Origin: Gallionella sp.
GTDB taxonomy: Bacteria > Pseudomonadota > Gammaproteobacteria > Burkholderiales > Gallionellaceae
Length of the DNA: 64,000 nt
Assembly (NCBI GenBank): GCA_028710565.1
Contig: JAQTTV010000013.1
Coordinates: forward strand, 21,747 to 85,746
Direction of reading: 5' to 3'
In this document: piece by piece, positions 25,301-34,864 of the stretch
Numbering within the stretch: position 1 is the stretch's first letter
Layout: each line of letters begins with the position of its first letter
Program-made: the position numbers and the translations under genes
The notes under the pieces: generated by a model
Database searches by the model: none
The model's input: only the letters and a program-made list of their open reading frames with translations
Told to the model about the DNA's origin: nothing

Positions 25301-26202
25301 TATGAATTCCCTTGGTAATAGAGATTTTGCGGATGTTTCGCTTCAGCAAAGAAATACCAACGTTCCGCCAATAACCCCGCATATTGCAAGATAAACGCCA
25401 ACAACGGCAGGGTTAACACCAGCAACAAGGGCAAGGCAAACGACAGCACTAAAAATGCAGGTATGATCACGCGCACAAATCCCACACTTTTGCCATGGAA
25501 AAATTCACGGGTGTTATACGACCCACCCATCGCACCTTGGGCTTTTTGTACGATATGGGGGTGACGAATCCCAATGGCGGTTTGCAGCGTACTGGCAGGA
25601 CTCAACTGAGCGTTGCGCACCAAAGCCGCGCCGCGTGTTAGCAAGCTTAACGCGGTGAGGACAAAAGCGGCTTGCGCGAGCGGGGCGGTGAGGGTAGGGG
25701 CAACAAAGCTGGCATAAGCCGCCGCCAGTGTCATGCCCGATGCCGAACCTAGCAGGCTAAAGTTCACCAGTGTCAAGGGATGCGCCCATTCTTTGAGTAC
25801 TTTGACCGCCGCGTAAATCATGCCCGTGCAGATAAACAAGGTAATGGACAACACCACGCCGACGACCCCGATGAGCAAGGTATGTCCCAACGCCATCCAA
25901 TGCGCGACACCGTAAGCAAACGCGGCTGCCATAAAGGCGGGCAAGGCGATGACTTCACGCGATAACCAAGAAGTACGCCACATCATCATCGAACGCCAAG
26001 CACGTTCGGGATGACCCAAGTGAAAAAAGGAAGCCAGTAAGCCTAAGCCACTGAGCAACAACACGATGACACTGCCGCCAATAAGAAAGTTTGGCGTGAT
26101 AGCGTTTGGGGCAAGCAATTCACACAAAAACAGTGCGATAAACAAACCTTGCGCGGCACCAATCAGCGTGGTCAACAGTAATACAGAAAAAGCGGGACGC
26201 AT
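25300..26202 (-). CDS. soeC: Sulfite dehydrogenase membrane anchor SoeC (DmsC-like)
   Basis: 300 aa, eight or so membrane helices, DmsC/NrfD-type anchor subunit of a complex iron-sulfur molybdoenzyme. Segments such as LASFFHLGHPERAWRSMMMWRTSW and SGMIYAAVKVLKEW match the DmsC family. It should bind the membrane and pass electrons from SoeB to the quinone pool. It follows soeB by 11 bases. Confidence 0.9.
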   Translation of the reverse strand: MRPAFSVLLLTTLIGAAQGLFIALFLCELLAPNAITPNFLIGGSVIVLLLSGLGLLASFFHLGHPERAWRSMMMWRTSWLSREVIALPAFMAAAFAYGVAHWMALGHTLLIGVVGVVLSITLFICTGMIYAAVKVLKEWAHPLTLVNFSLLGSASGMTLAAAYASFVAPTLTAPLAQAAFVLTALSLLTRGAALVRNAQLSPASTLQTAIGIRHPHIVQKAQGAMGGSYNTREFFHGKSVGFVRVIIPAFLVLSFALPLLLVLTLPLLAFILQYAGLLAERWYFFAEAKHPQNLYYQGNS

Positions 26203-26213
26203 TGAGTAATTCC

Positions 26214-26936
26214 TTAGTTAAGCTCTTCGTTAGTCGGTGGCAGATTCCTGTCAAATGGCGCACCGTCAATTTTGTGCGGATTATCCGAGCGATACAGTTC
26301 CTCATCACGTACCGTTACCGTCGTCTTGCGACGTGGCAAATAATGATTCGCGGGCTTGGTATTGGCTTCGGGCATCAAGGTGTACCCCCCGCGTTCGCGT
26401 ATCGCCACCGAGACTTCGGATTCGGGATCATGTACGTCACCAAACAAGCGCGCACCTGGCGGACATGCCAATACGCACGACGGTTTACGGCGATCTTCAG
26501 GCAAACTCATGTCATAGATGCGATCCACGCACAGCGTACATTTGGTCATCACTTTGCGTTGTTCGTCGAACTCGCGCACGCCGTATGGACACGCCCAAGA
26601 ACAATACTTACAACCGATGCACTTGTCATAATCGACCAGCACAATGCCATCCGATTTACGTTTGTACGATGCGCCTGTTGGACACACGGGGACACACGCG
26701 GGATCTTCGCAATGCAAACACGATTTTGGGAAGTGCACGGTTTCGGTTTTGGGATACTGACCGACTTCAAAAGTCTGCACCCGATTGAAAAACGTGCCGT
26801 TAGGTTCGGCTTCGTAAGGATTGCAGTCGGTCAACGCACCCGCCGCCCCCGAAGTATTCCACTGCTTACAGTTGGTCACGCAAGCATGACAACCGACACA
26901 GACATTTAAATCAATTACGAGTGCTAGTTGGGTCAT
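26214..26936 (-). CDS. soeB: Sulfite dehydrogenase iron-sulfur subunit SoeB
   Basis: 240 aa, four [4Fe-4S] ferredoxin-type Cys clusters: CVGCHACVTNC at the N-terminus, CLHCEDPACVPVCP, CIGCKYCSWACPYG and CTLCVDR with a later CVLACP. The start is the ATG at 26936 because it overlaps the soeA stop as ATGA, which shows translational coupling. It relays electrons from SoeA to SoeC on the cytoplasmic side of the membrane. Confidence 0.93.
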   Translation of the reverse strand: MTQLALVIDLNVCVGCHACVTNCKQWNTSGAAGALTDCNPYEAEPNGTFFNRVQTFEVGQYPKTETVHFPKSCLHCEDPACVPVCPTGASYKRKSDGIVLVDYDKCIGCKYCSWACPYGVREFDEQRKVMTKCTLCVDRIYDMSLPEDRRKPSCVLACPPGARLFGDVHDPESEVSVAIRERGGYTLMPEANTKPANHYLPRRKTTVTVRDEELYRSDNPHKIDGAPFDRNLPPTNEELN

Positions 26937-29848
26937 CGCGCACCGCCTTTCTTTTTGCTGCCAGCAAACCATGCTTGCCAGCCCATATTTCTGGATGCCA
27001 TCCCTGGTACAGGATTGAGCGTTTCAAATTGAGGTGAACTCTCCTCTGCTTCACCCGCTGTTGCTGGATAGATACGCACCCGCACGTCATACCACGCCGC
27101 TTGTCCTGTAATCGGGTCGGAGTTGGAGAAACGCTTGCCATCGGCATTGGCACCCAGCTCTTCGGAAATCAAATGATTCAGCAAGAAACCTTGCTTGGAC
27201 TCATTGGCATCGCCTTTCAGATTCCATGCCCCAGAGGATTTGCCAATGGCATTCCATGTCCACACCGTGCCAGGCTCTACCGCTTCGGAATAACGGCACA
27301 GACAACGCACCTTACCCCATTGTGATTCCACCCACATCCAACCACCATCGGCAATGCCTGCATCTGCCGCAGTTTGCGTATTCACGTACAAATGGTTATA
27401 GGTATGAATCTGACGCAACCATGCATTTTGCGAATCCCACGAGTGGTACATCGCCATGGGGCGTTGCGTTAAGGCATTCAGGGGATAGTGTTGCAAATCA
27501 CTTTCTAAATCTTCCAATGGCGCGTACCAGAAGGGCAGGGGGTCGAAATACGTCGCCACGCGTTCGCGCAACTCATCGGGCGGCTGTTTACCTGCGCGTT
27601 TACCCTCCGCTGCCAAGCGGAAACCCTGCAAAATTTCAGAATAAATGTGAATAATCACGGGGTCATTGTCGCGGCGCATCCCTGCTTGTTGCGCCCATTC
27701 CATGTATTCTTTATTCCAGTTGCGCATGTATTGACTGGACGGCGGCAGATGGTATTGGAAGAAGCAGCCATTCTTTTCGTACATTTCCCATTGTTTAGGA
27801 TTCGGTTCGCCGCGCATGGCTTTATCACCGTCTTTACCGCGCCAGCCCGTTAAGAAACCAATGCCAGAACCTGGGGCGGTTTCATAATTGACCACAAAAT
27901 CAGGGTAATTTTTGAACTTACGCCCGCCTTCTGCGTTGGTAAACGCAGGCAACTTGAGACGACCACCCAACTCGACCAGCACTTCTTGGAAGGGTTTGCA
28001 GTCCCCCTTGGGTGCGACCACGGGGATACGCACCGCATCCACAGGGCCATCGAATTCCGAAATAGGACGATCGAGCATGGACATGCAATCGTGCCGTTCG
28101 AGGTAAGTGGTGTCGGGCAGAATCAAATCGGCAAAGGCAGTGGTTTCAGATTGAAACGCGTCGCATACCACGATAAACGGGATTTTGTAGCCGCCATCTG
28201 GATTTTTGTCTACCAGCATTTTGCGCACTTCCGAGGTGTTCATGCTGGAATTCCACGCCATATTCGCCATAAACAACAACAATGTGTCGATGGGGTAAGG
28301 ATCGCCGCGCCACGCATTGGTGATGGCATTGTGCATCAAGCCATGCGCTGACAACGGGTGTTCCCAAGAGAACGCTTTATCCAAGCGCACAGGTTTGCCC
28401 TCGGCATCCACGAATAAATCATCTGGGCTTTCTGGCCAACCAAGCGGCGCGCCATTCAACGGCGTGTTCGGTTGTACCGCTTCAGGGCCTTTGGGCGGGC
28501 GGGCATTGGGCGGAATGGCGCGGGGGTAAGGCGCTTTGTGACGGAAGCCGCCAGGTCTATCTATCGTGCCCAACAAGGACATCAAAATCGCCAACGAGCG
28601 TATGGTTTGAAAACCATTGGAATGCGCTGCCAAGCCACGCATGGCATGGAATGCCACTGGATTGCCTGTGACAGTTTCATGCTCCTCACCCCACCAATCC
28701 GTCCAAGGAATCGGCAGCTCAATTTTTTGGTCGCGCGCGGTAATCCCCATCTCATGCGCAATGCGCTTAATGGTTGCCGCATCAATGCCCGTGATACTGG
28801 CCGCCCAGTCAGGCGTGCAATCCGCCAACCGTTCTTTCAGCAACTGAAAAGCAGGCTTAACAGGTGTGCCGTCAGGCATGATAAAACTGCCAAACAAGGC
28901 AGGATCCGCGTGTTTTGCGTGGTCATCCACCGCTTGATTGGTATGCCTATCCCACCAATAAAAATTATGGGGGCGCAGCGGGTTGATTTTATCGCCTTCA
29001 GGATTGCGCATCATCATGCCGAATTCTTTGCTGGATTCGTCCTGATTCACCAGTTGCCCAGAGTTGGTATAGCGCGCCAAGAAGTCACGGTCATACAAAC
29101 CCAGCGCGATAATTTCGCGAATAATCGCCAAAATCAGTGCGCCATCGGTGCCTGGTTTGATGGGGATCCATTCATCTGCAATAGCGGCATAGCCACTGCG
29201 CACGGGGTTAATCGCGACGAAGCGTCCACCATTACGTTTGAAATCCCCAATCGCGCTCTTCAGCGGATTGGAGTGATGATCTTCTGCGGTGCCGATCATG
29301 TAGAACACTTTGGCGCGTTCCAGATCGGGACCACCGAATTCCCAGAACGAGCCGCCGATGGTGTAAATCATGCCCGCCGCCATATTCACCGAGCAGAAGC
29401 CGCCGTGCGCCGCATAGTTGGGTGTGCCGAATTGACGGGCAAACATACCCGTCAACGCCTGCATCTGATCGCGCCCCGTAAACAGCGCAAATTTTTTGGG
29501 ATCCGTGGCGCGCAAATGCGACAGCCGCTTTTCCAAAATATCAAACGTTTCGTCCCAGCTAATCTCTTCAAACTGGTTTTCACCGCGTTCCGTCCCCGCT
29601 TTGCGACGCAAAGGCTTAGTCAGGCGCGCGGGCGAGTATTGCTTCATAATCCCCGAACCGCCCTTAGCGCAGATCACACCCTTGTTCAACGGATGGTCGG
29701 GATTGCCTTCGATATAGCGAACCTCGCCATCGCGCAAATGTACTTTAATGCCGCAACGGCAAGCACACATGTAGCATGTCGTCGTTTTGGTCTCAGTTGC
29801 CGCATCGGGCAACGGAGAAGAGATGGGATCGTGTATGGGTGAGGACAT
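26933..29848 (-). CDS. soeA: Sulfite dehydrogenase molybdopterin subunit SoeA
   Basis: About 971 aa from the ATG at 29848 (an in-frame start at 29932 would add 28 residues; neither has a clear ribosome site). The N-terminal iron-sulfur site CYMCACRCG ... GVICAKG is followed by the molybdopterin oxidoreductase domain (YSPARLTKPLRR, ALFTGRDQMQ, FCSVNMAAG) and the C-terminal MGD-binding domain. No twin-arginine signal is present, so the enzyme is cytoplasmic, as known for SoeABC, which oxidises sulfite to sulfate. It is the first gene of a probable soeABC-tauE operon and is divergent from a two-component pair. Confidence 0.93.
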   Translation of the reverse strand: MSSPIHDPISSPLPDAATETKTTTCYMCACRCGIKVHLRDGEVRYIEGNPDHPLNKGVICAKGGSGIMKQYSPARLTKPLRRKAGTERGENQFEEISWDETFDILEKRLSHLRATDPKKFALFTGRDQMQALTGMFARQFGTPNYAAHGGFCSVNMAAGMIYTIGGSFWEFGGPDLERAKVFYMIGTAEDHHSNPLKSAIGDFKRNGGRFVAINPVRSGYAAIADEWIPIKPGTDGALILAIIREIIALGLYDRDFLARYTNSGQLVNQDESSKEFGMMMRNPEGDKINPLRPHNFYWWDRHTNQAVDDHAKHADPALFGSFIMPDGTPVKPAFQLLKERLADCTPDWAASITGIDAATIKRIAHEMGITARDQKIELPIPWTDWWGEEHETVTGNPVAFHAMRGLAAHSNGFQTIRSLAILMSLLGTIDRPGGFRHKAPYPRAIPPNARPPKGPEAVQPNTPLNGAPLGWPESPDDLFVDAEGKPVRLDKAFSWEHPLSAHGLMHNAITNAWRGDPYPIDTLLLFMANMAWNSSMNTSEVRKMLVDKNPDGGYKIPFIVVCDAFQSETTAFADLILPDTTYLERHDCMSMLDRPISEFDGPVDAVRIPVVAPKGDCKPFQEVLVELGGRLKLPAFTNAEGGRKFKNYPDFVVNYETAPGSGIGFLTGWRGKDGDKAMRGEPNPKQWEMYEKNGCFFQYHLPPSSQYMRNWNKEYMEWAQQAGMRRDNDPVIIHIYSEILQGFRLAAEGKRAGKQPPDELRERVATYFDPLPFWYAPLEDLESDLQHYPLNALTQRPMAMYHSWDSQNAWLRQIHTYNHLYVNTQTAADAGIADGGWMWVESQWGKVRCLCRYSEAVEPGTVWTWNAIGKSSGAWNLKGDANESKQGFLLNHLISEELGANADGKRFSNSDPITGQAAWYDVRVRIYPATAGEAEESSPQFETLNPVPGMASRNMGWQAWFAGSKKKGGAR

Positions 29849-29951
29849 GGCAGTCAGTTTTATAGGGTTGGGGTTGCAACAACAGGAAAACGGCATTCGC
29901 GTAAGTATTTTGACTCTATTTTTATTAGGCACAATCAGACCCCACAGTGTC

Positions 29952-29980
29952 TATACCCACCTTGGGTGGGAGCAGGTATA
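29952..29980. promoter_or_regulatory. Palindromic site in the soeA-sensor kinase intergenic region
   Basis: TATACC (29952-29957) and GGTATA (29975-29980) flank a second palindrome CCCACC-ttg-GGTGGG (29956-29970). It lies between the divergent soeA and kinase genes, where a NarL-type regulator would act. No family-specific site could be assigned. Confidence 0.4.
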
Positions 29981-30060
29981 ACCCTGATGGGTCAGAAAGA
30001 CATCTTTAGAATATAATCTGTTGATGTTTTAGGGAATTCAACATAGTCTATTGCACGTTT

Positions 30061-31311
30061 TTGGAGCTCGCGACGAAATTGATAAAGAGAAAAAAGATCC
30101 CCATTATAGACAGGACGCACAGTGAATTTTTATGGACGCATCGTCCTGAGTTCGTTCCGCCGAATCGTTCGAGGACTGGGAGTGTTCCTCTTGCTGCAGA
30201 TACGCCGCGCATGGGCGATCTCAAAATGCTGTTGGAAACCTTTCTGGAAAGCATTATCGGGACTGTGAATGCAACTGCAGGCGTGGTTAGACTACTCTCA
30301 CCAGACGGCTGTACCTTGCAAATTATCAGCTCAGCAGGATTGTCTGCTGAATTACAAAAAGAAGCAGAAAACTTTGTAGAGTTGAATTGCGAATCCAATG
30401 ACATCGCCACCCTAGGGCATATTATTCACTCTTCAGATGTCAGCACCTGCGACTCTCGCCATCTCTGCCCCTATGCTAGCTGTCGTTTCCAGTCACTGGT
30501 CGCAGCCCCGCTAGAAGCTCAAAACACGACAGGTGCGCCACTGGGTATTTTGACCATTTTTTTCGATGTCCCCCGTACTGCAGCCAGCCAAATAATGAAC
30601 ACGTTGGCAGCATTTACCGAAGTGATGGCAGCCACCATAGAACACACCCGCATTACGCGTGAGGTGCAGCGCACAGACCGACTCGCTGCACGACAGGACA
30701 TCGCCAATGAAATTCACGACTCTTTAGCGCAAACTCTGACTTATTCCCGCATGCGCGCCAGCCTACTACGCGAAGCTATCAGCACAGGTAAAGCATCTCT
30801 AGCCGCCCAGCTGACCAATGACATCGATGAAGCACTGGAAATCGGACAAAAAAGCGTGCGTCATCTCATCGCTGATTTTCGCTGTGAAATCAACCATGGT
30901 GGCCTAGCGGCTGCACTACAAGACCTTGTCAGTGATTTCCGCAAACGAAATGACATCGAATTGGAATACCACAATCATTTAGTCGAATTTGAGTTGCCGC
31001 TCGAACACGAGATTCAGGTATATTACATTGTGCGCGAAGCACTGACCAATATCGGCCGCCATTCTGGCGCATCGCATGCCCGTCTGTTTGTGGATGCCGA
31101 ATTTGGTTATTACGTTTTTACCATTGAAGACAATGGCAGCGGCGCATCTACCTTTAAGCCGATAGAAGGTCATTATGGTGTCATTATTATGCGTGAACGG
31201 GCGCAGCGTATCGGCGGCGAAATTCGTGTCAAAAGCGCAGCAGGATTGGGCACGAAAGTGCAATTGTTTTTCCCTGAACCACCGACGGACTGGAGAGTAA
31301 CGAGTGAATGA
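30061..31311 (+). CDS. Cytoplasmic NarX-type sensor histidine kinase with Cys-rich GAF
   Basis: 416 aa if the TTG at 30061 is the start; the true start is uncertain, since the only later in-frame ATG (30211) would remove 50 residues. A GAF-like sensor domain covers about 52-195 and contains a Cys cluster: Cys110 (VELNCES), Cys130, Cys136 and Cys141 (STCDSRHLCPYASC). The HisKA_3 phosphoacceptor is His219 in DIANEIHDSLAQTLTYSRM, and the HATPase follows with VREALTNIGRHSGA and EDNGSG. No membrane helix is visible. The Cys cluster resembles the redox or metal sites of NarX/NreB-like kinases, so it may sense redox state or an iron-sulfur centre; that is inference. The response regulator gene overlaps its end. 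Confidence 0.87.
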   Translation: MELATKLIKRKKIPIIDRTHSEFLWTHRPEFVPPNRSRTGSVPLAADTPRMGDLKMLLETFLESIIGTVNATAGVVRLLSPDGCTLQIISSAGLSAELQKEAENFVELNCESNDIATLGHIIHSSDVSTCDSRHLCPYASCRFQSLVAAPLEAQNTTGAPLGILTIFFDVPRTAASQIMNTLAAFTEVMAATIEHTRITREVQRTDRLAARQDIANEIHDSLAQTLTYSRMRASLLREAISTGKASLAAQLTNDIDEALEIGQKSVRHLIADFRCEINHGGLAAALQDLVSDFRKRNDIELEYHNHLVEFELPLEHEIQVYYIVREALTNIGRHSGASHARLFVDAEFGYYVFTIEDNGSGASTFKPIEGHYGVIIMRERAQRIGGEIRVKSAAGLGTKVQLFFPEPPTDWRVTSE

Positions 31312-31981
31312 TAAATTGAAATTGGTACTGGTCGATGACCAATGTTTGTGTCGACGTGGTTTGAGCGAATTACTGGCCAATTGTTATGATTTTGCCGTAC
31401 TGGGCGCAACAGACAATGTTGCAGAGTTACATCAATTACTCGACCAAAAACCAGATCTACTCATTCTCGATTTGCGCATGAAACCCATGAACGGCATCAC
31501 ACTGCTGCAACAACTTCGTGCGGACGGCTATACCACTCCAGCAGTCATGCTCACCATGAGCGACTCAGAAGTCGATATGCAAAATGCTATTCGCGCAGGG
31601 GTAAGGGGTTATTTGCTCAAGGATATGGCTCCCGATGATGTGGTCGATGCCATTCGACGTATCGCTGCGGGTGAGTTGGTGGTAGCACCCGCGATGACCA
31701 TGAAAATGATCGAAATGTTGCGTGGCGACCAACCCAGCCAAGACGCGAAGAGTTCACTGAAATTACTCACCGAACGGGAACGAGAGATTTTGCAATTATT
31801 GTCGCGTGGCGAAAGTAACAAAGCCATCGCGATTACCCTGAAAATCAGCTATGACACGGTCAAACAGCATGTACGTCACATTTTAAACAAGCTGAACCTA
31901 TCCTCTCGCGTCAAAGCCGCCGTTCTATTCACCAAAGAACAAGAAACACATTTTGGCAAAGATTCCTCGCGCAACGGATAG
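31304..31981 (+). CDS. NarL/FixJ-family response regulator
   Basis: 225 aa. Receiver domain with acidic pocket VDDQ (11-13) and phosphoacceptor Asp56 in LLILDLRMKPMNG, Thr/Ser and Lys positions in MLTMSDSE and YLLKDMAP. The C-terminal LuxR-type HTH is LTEREREILQLLSRGESNKAIAITLKISYDTVKQHVRHIL. The start is a GTG at 31304 with GGAGAG six bases upstream, overlapping the kinase stop by 8 bases. With the kinase it is divergent from soeABC and probably controls sulfite or thiosulfate oxidation genes. Confidence 0.93.
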   Translation: MNDKLKLVLVDDQCLCRRGLSELLANCYDFAVLGATDNVAELHQLLDQKPDLLILDLRMKPMNGITLLQQLRADGYTTPAVMLTMSDSEVDMQNAIRAGVRGYLLKDMAPDDVVDAIRRIAAGELVVAPAMTMKMIEMLRGDQPSQDAKSSLKLLTEREREILQLLSRGESNKAIAITLKISYDTVKQHVRHILNKLNLSSRVKAAVLFTKEQETHFGKDSSRNG

Positions 31982-31992
31982 AAATAATCGGG

Positions 31993-32139
31993 TCGTTAGT
32001 CTCTAGTTGCTGGTCATTAGCTATTAGCTGGGGTGGTCAAGTCCAGTGAACAGATGTTTTTTTCTATATATTCATATATATGAACTAAATCCTCCACATT
32101 ACGAACCAAAAACTAACGACTAGAGACCAACAACTAACA
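31993..32139. repeat. Degenerate inverted repeat
   Basis: AGTCTCTAGT at about 31998 and its near complement ACTAGAGACC at about 32119, with related GTTAGT/ACTAAC runs around both. No gene lies between, and the centre is AT-rich. Confidence 0.5.
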
Positions 32140-32162
32140 CAAACCTTCATCAGGAGAAAACC

Positions 32163-32747
32163 ATGCAACTCGACGACGCTAGTTTAGACACGCTTTTTCG
32201 TACCGCTCGCACCCATAACGGTTGGCAAGATAAACCTGTTAGTGATGAGCAGTTAAGACAAATTTATGACCTGATGAAATGGGCTCCCACCAGTGCTAAT
32301 TGCAGCCCAGCACGCATCGTTTTTGTCAAAAGCGCGGAAGCGAAGCAACGCTTGCTGCCCGCCATGATCCCTGGCAACGAGGAAAAAACGCGTACTGCGC
32401 CTGTGACCGCCATTATTGCGCAAGATTATGCGTTCTATGAAAAGCTCCCACAGCTATTTCCCCATACCGATGCGCGCGCTTGGTTTGTCGGCAATCAGTC
32501 ACTCATTGACACAACCACATTTCGCAACGCCACCTTGCAAGGAGCCTATTTACTCTTGGCGGTACGTGCACTGGGATTGGATGCAGGCCCGATGTCGGGC
32601 TTTGACAATGCCAAAGTGGATGCAGAGTTCTTTCCCAACAGCACAATCAAATCCAATTTCCTCATCAACATTGGCTATGGAAACGCGACCAAACTATTCG
32701 CGCGCAGCCCTAGACTCACGTTTGAAGAAGCGGCACAAATTTTATAG
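32163..32747 (+). CDS. Nitroreductase-family oxidoreductase, RutE/HadB-like
   Basis: 194 aa. [20 protein letters not shown] is the FMN-binding start of the family and [36 protein letters not shown] matches RutE-type malonic semialdehyde reductases. No other rut gene is present, so a role in uracil use is not supported; it may reduce other aldehydes or nitro compounds. Start ATG follows AGGAG by 7 bases. It is convergent with the rhodanese gene, with stop codons adjacent. Confidence 0.87.
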   Translation: MQLDDASLDTLFRTARTHNGWQDKPVSDEQLRQIYDLMKWAPTSANCSPARIVFVKSAEAKQRLLPAMIPGNEEKTRTAPVTAIIAQDYAFYEKLPQLFPHTDARAWFVGNQSLIDTTTFRNATLQGAYLLLAVRALGLDAGPMSGFDNAKVDAEFFPNSTIKSNFLINIGYGNATKLFARSPRLTFEEAAQIL

Positions 32748-33227
32748 TTAGCCGCCTGTCTGACTTATAGGTTTGCGCTGTTCAGGACGTAGACGAGACT
32801 TCAACAATTCGTCTGCGGCATCCGCATCTACGGCGTTTCCTGCTGCGTCGATGAGGGGTTGTTCAAAGTCATTCCAGCCTCGTATCCCTGTTTTGAGTGA
32901 AACCACGCGTTGAAACCCCATCTGCTGCATCACGTCGGCTGCGAGCACCGAACGATAGCCAGAACGACAAATCACCACGATCTCTGCTTCACGCCCAGCA
33001 GCCAGTTCAGGCACAGTTTCGTCAAAATCCCATTCGCAGGACTGTTCTAGAATTCCCCGTGGTACATTGATGGAATTGGGAATACGCAAGCAATGGAATT
33101 CACTAGGTTCACGCACATCCAACAACAGGGGATGATGACCTGCCGCAAGCAGCTTGCTCAAATCCCAAGGTTGAATTTCTGTGACGCGGATAAGCGCGGC
33201 GGCGACCAGTTCAGGATAGCGTTTCAT
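32748..33227 (-). CDS. Rhodanese-domain sulfurtransferase
   Basis: 159 aa, one rhodanese domain (about 20-130). LLLDVREPSEFHCLRIPNSINVPRG is the typical start and CRSGYRS holds the active Cys that carries a persulfide. The C-terminus (about 130-159) is a polar tail. No signal peptide, so cytoplasmic. It could feed sulfur to TusA/DsrE2 but is not in the same operon. Confidence 0.92.
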   Translation of the reverse strand: MKRYPELVAAALIRVTEIQPWDLSKLLAAGHHPLLLDVREPSEFHCLRIPNSINVPRGILEQSCEWDFDETVPELAAGREAEIVVICRSGYRSVLAADVMQQMGFQRVVSLKTGIRGWNDFEQPLIDAAGNAVDADAADELLKSRLRPEQRKPISQTGG

Positions 33228-33360
33228 CGATTTTGACTTCTTTCAAGATAACAATGGGCATACACGTTTAAAATGCCTGCGCATTATAAACTTCAGCGCA
33301 AGCACATTTACATCGTCATCCACCCTTCCCTGCTATTACTTATGCCGTTCGTGTGCCATC

Positions 33361-33762
33361 ATGTCTGAATCCACCAGCCTACTTTCCTTATTTATCAGTA
33401 GCTTATTGGGTGCCACCTTATTACCAGGGGGGTCGGAAGCTGTTTTACTTTTACTTTTAAAATCCTACCCCAATAGTGCATGGATGGCCGTCGGGATTGC
33501 CACCTTAGGCAACACACTGGGCGGCATGGTGAGTTTTGGCATGGGCTGGATGCTGCCACAAACACAAACGCTGAAACACGTCGATAAAGTACGGCACTAT
33601 GGCACGCCCGTCTTATTACTGGCTTGGACACCGTTGTTAGGCGATGCACTATGTTTGGCAGCAGGTTGGTTGCGGCTCAATATCTGGCAAGCTACCCTGT
33701 TTATGGCAGTGGGCAAGCTGTCTCGCTATGCTGTAATAGTCGCAATTGCCCAGCACACATAG
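33361..33762 (+). CDS. yqaA: YqaA-family inner-membrane protein (DedA-like)
   Basis: 133 aa with four hydrophobic segments; LFISSLLGATLLPGGSEAVLL, ATLGNTLGGMVSFGMGWMLP and LLLAWTPLLGDALCLAAGWLRL match the YqaA subgroup of SNARE-associated membrane proteins. Function not known. Confidence 0.88.
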   Translation: MSESTSLLSLFISSLLGATLLPGGSEAVLLLLLKSYPNSAWMAVGIATLGNTLGGMVSFGMGWMLPQTQTLKHVDKVRHYGTPVLLLAWTPLLGDALCLAAGWLRLNIWQATLFMAVGKLSRYAVIVAIAQHT

Positions 33763-33838
33763 CCCACCATCGCTTACTTTGTTGTATGATTGGCCAAGTC
33801 GCTTCTAATAAACCATTCATCACGCTAAGGAGAGAAAA

Positions 33839-34615
33839 ATGTACCGTACCCTACTGGTAGTTGCTTTATCGAGCATATTCGGTCTGAGCTACGCCGCTGA
33901 TAACACAGCCGACAGCTATGACTCGGGCGCATCACAGCCCTACTCGGCTCCCGCCACCAAGAAATCAAAACGCAACAAAGTCAAACAACCCACTCGCAGT
34001 AACAAAGTTAAAGTCGCCCCCCCTAAAGTGGTAGACGCACCAGATACGACCGATGCAGCAGATTCAACAGATGGAGCTGATGTCGCAGATAGCCCAGAAT
34101 TTGCCGCACCCAAATCCTCAAAATTCACCCTTGCCAGTGAAGACATTGCCCCTAACAGCACGATTCCACAAATTTTCGAATCGGATAGCTTTGGTTGCAC
34201 GGGAGACAATAGCTCGCCTGAATTGCATTGGTCTGGCGCACCCGCTGATACAAAAAGTTTTGCCGTGACCGTTTATGATCCTGATGCGCCTTCAGGTTCG
34301 GGATGGTGGCACTGGGTCGTTTATGACTTGCCTGCGGATACTGATCGTCTAGACCCTGGTGTAGGCACACTGAACAGCAGCAGCTTGCCTGGCAACGCCA
34401 TGCAAGCACTCAGCGACTTTGGTGTCCAAGCTTGGGGCGGCACTTGCCCTCCCCAAGGTGACAAACCTCACCGCTATATCTTTACGGTACATGCGTTGAA
34501 TATCGAACAATTGGACGTACCCAACAATGCCACCCCTGCGATGGTCGGGTATATGATCCATGCCAACACCCTTGCCACGGCTTCCTTTACAGCTCGATAT
34601 GGTCGTCGCAAATAA
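33839..34615 (+). CDS. YbhB/YbcL (PEBP) family protein, secreted, with long linker
   Basis: 258 aa. Signal peptide at 1-21 (LLVVALSSIFGLSYAA), then a low-complexity linker rich in Lys, Thr, Asp and Ala (about 30-100), then a PEBP domain: LHWSGAPADTKSFAVTVYDPDAP and WWHWVVYDLPAD, ending with GTCPPQGDKPHRYIFTVHAL. PEBP-family proteins bind ligands; the bacterial role is unclear. AAGGAGAG lies 5 bases ahead of the start. Confidence 0.88.
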   Translation: MYRTLLVVALSSIFGLSYAADNTADSYDSGASQPYSAPATKKSKRNKVKQPTRSNKVKVAPPKVVDAPDTTDAADSTDGADVADSPEFAAPKSSKFTLASEDIAPNSTIPQIFESDSFGCTGDNSSPELHWSGAPADTKSFAVTVYDPDAPSGSGWWHWVVYDLPADTDRLDPGVGTLNSSSLPGNAMQALSDFGVQAWGGTCPPQGDKPHRYIFTVHALNIEQLDVPNNATPAMVGYMIHANTLATASFTARYGRRK

Positions 34616-34638
34616 TTTTTATTCTTCGTAGCAAGCTC

Positions 34639-34681
34639 TTAAATCTCCCGCACAGCACGCGTTGTTATGCGGGAGATTTAA
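34639..34681 (+). terminator. Long hairpin after the PEBP gene
   Basis: TTAAATCTCCCGCA and TGCGGGAGATTTAA form a perfect 14-bp stem. No T-run follows directly, so terminator function is likely but not certain. It lies 6 bases before repeat copy D, which starts with a similar AAATC arm. Confidence 0.6.
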
Positions 34682-34687
34682 CATCTA

Positions 34688-34820
34688 GGAAAACGCTGAT
34701 TAAATCCGCTCGCCCTGAGCTTGTCGAAGGGAGGGCGGATTTAACACACTGATTTTATTAAATCTTCCGTTCATGGTTCGACAGACTCACCACGAACGGA
34801 AGATTTAATCAGCGTCTCCC
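34688..34820 (-). mobile_element. Complete copy D of the 133-bp repeat
   Basis: TA at 34686-34687 and 34821-34822. Termini GGAAAACGCTGATTAAATC and, inward from the right, GGGAGACGCTGATTAAATC. Same orientation as copy C. Lies between the PEBP gene and rdgB without breaking a gene. Confidence 0.85.
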
Positions 34821-34864
34821 TAGCATTCCGTTTCATACCGCGCCTTGACGGCCTAGGAACTCCA

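Noticed and set aside
26202..26909. Plus-strand frames opposite soeB
   Set aside because: Shadow of the iron-sulfur subunit; odd amino acid composition and no start support.
28472..29842. Plus-strand 456-codon frame opposite soeA
   Set aside because: Long but antiparallel to a clearly conserved molybdoenzyme; the protein composition is Arg/His-rich and shows no domain.
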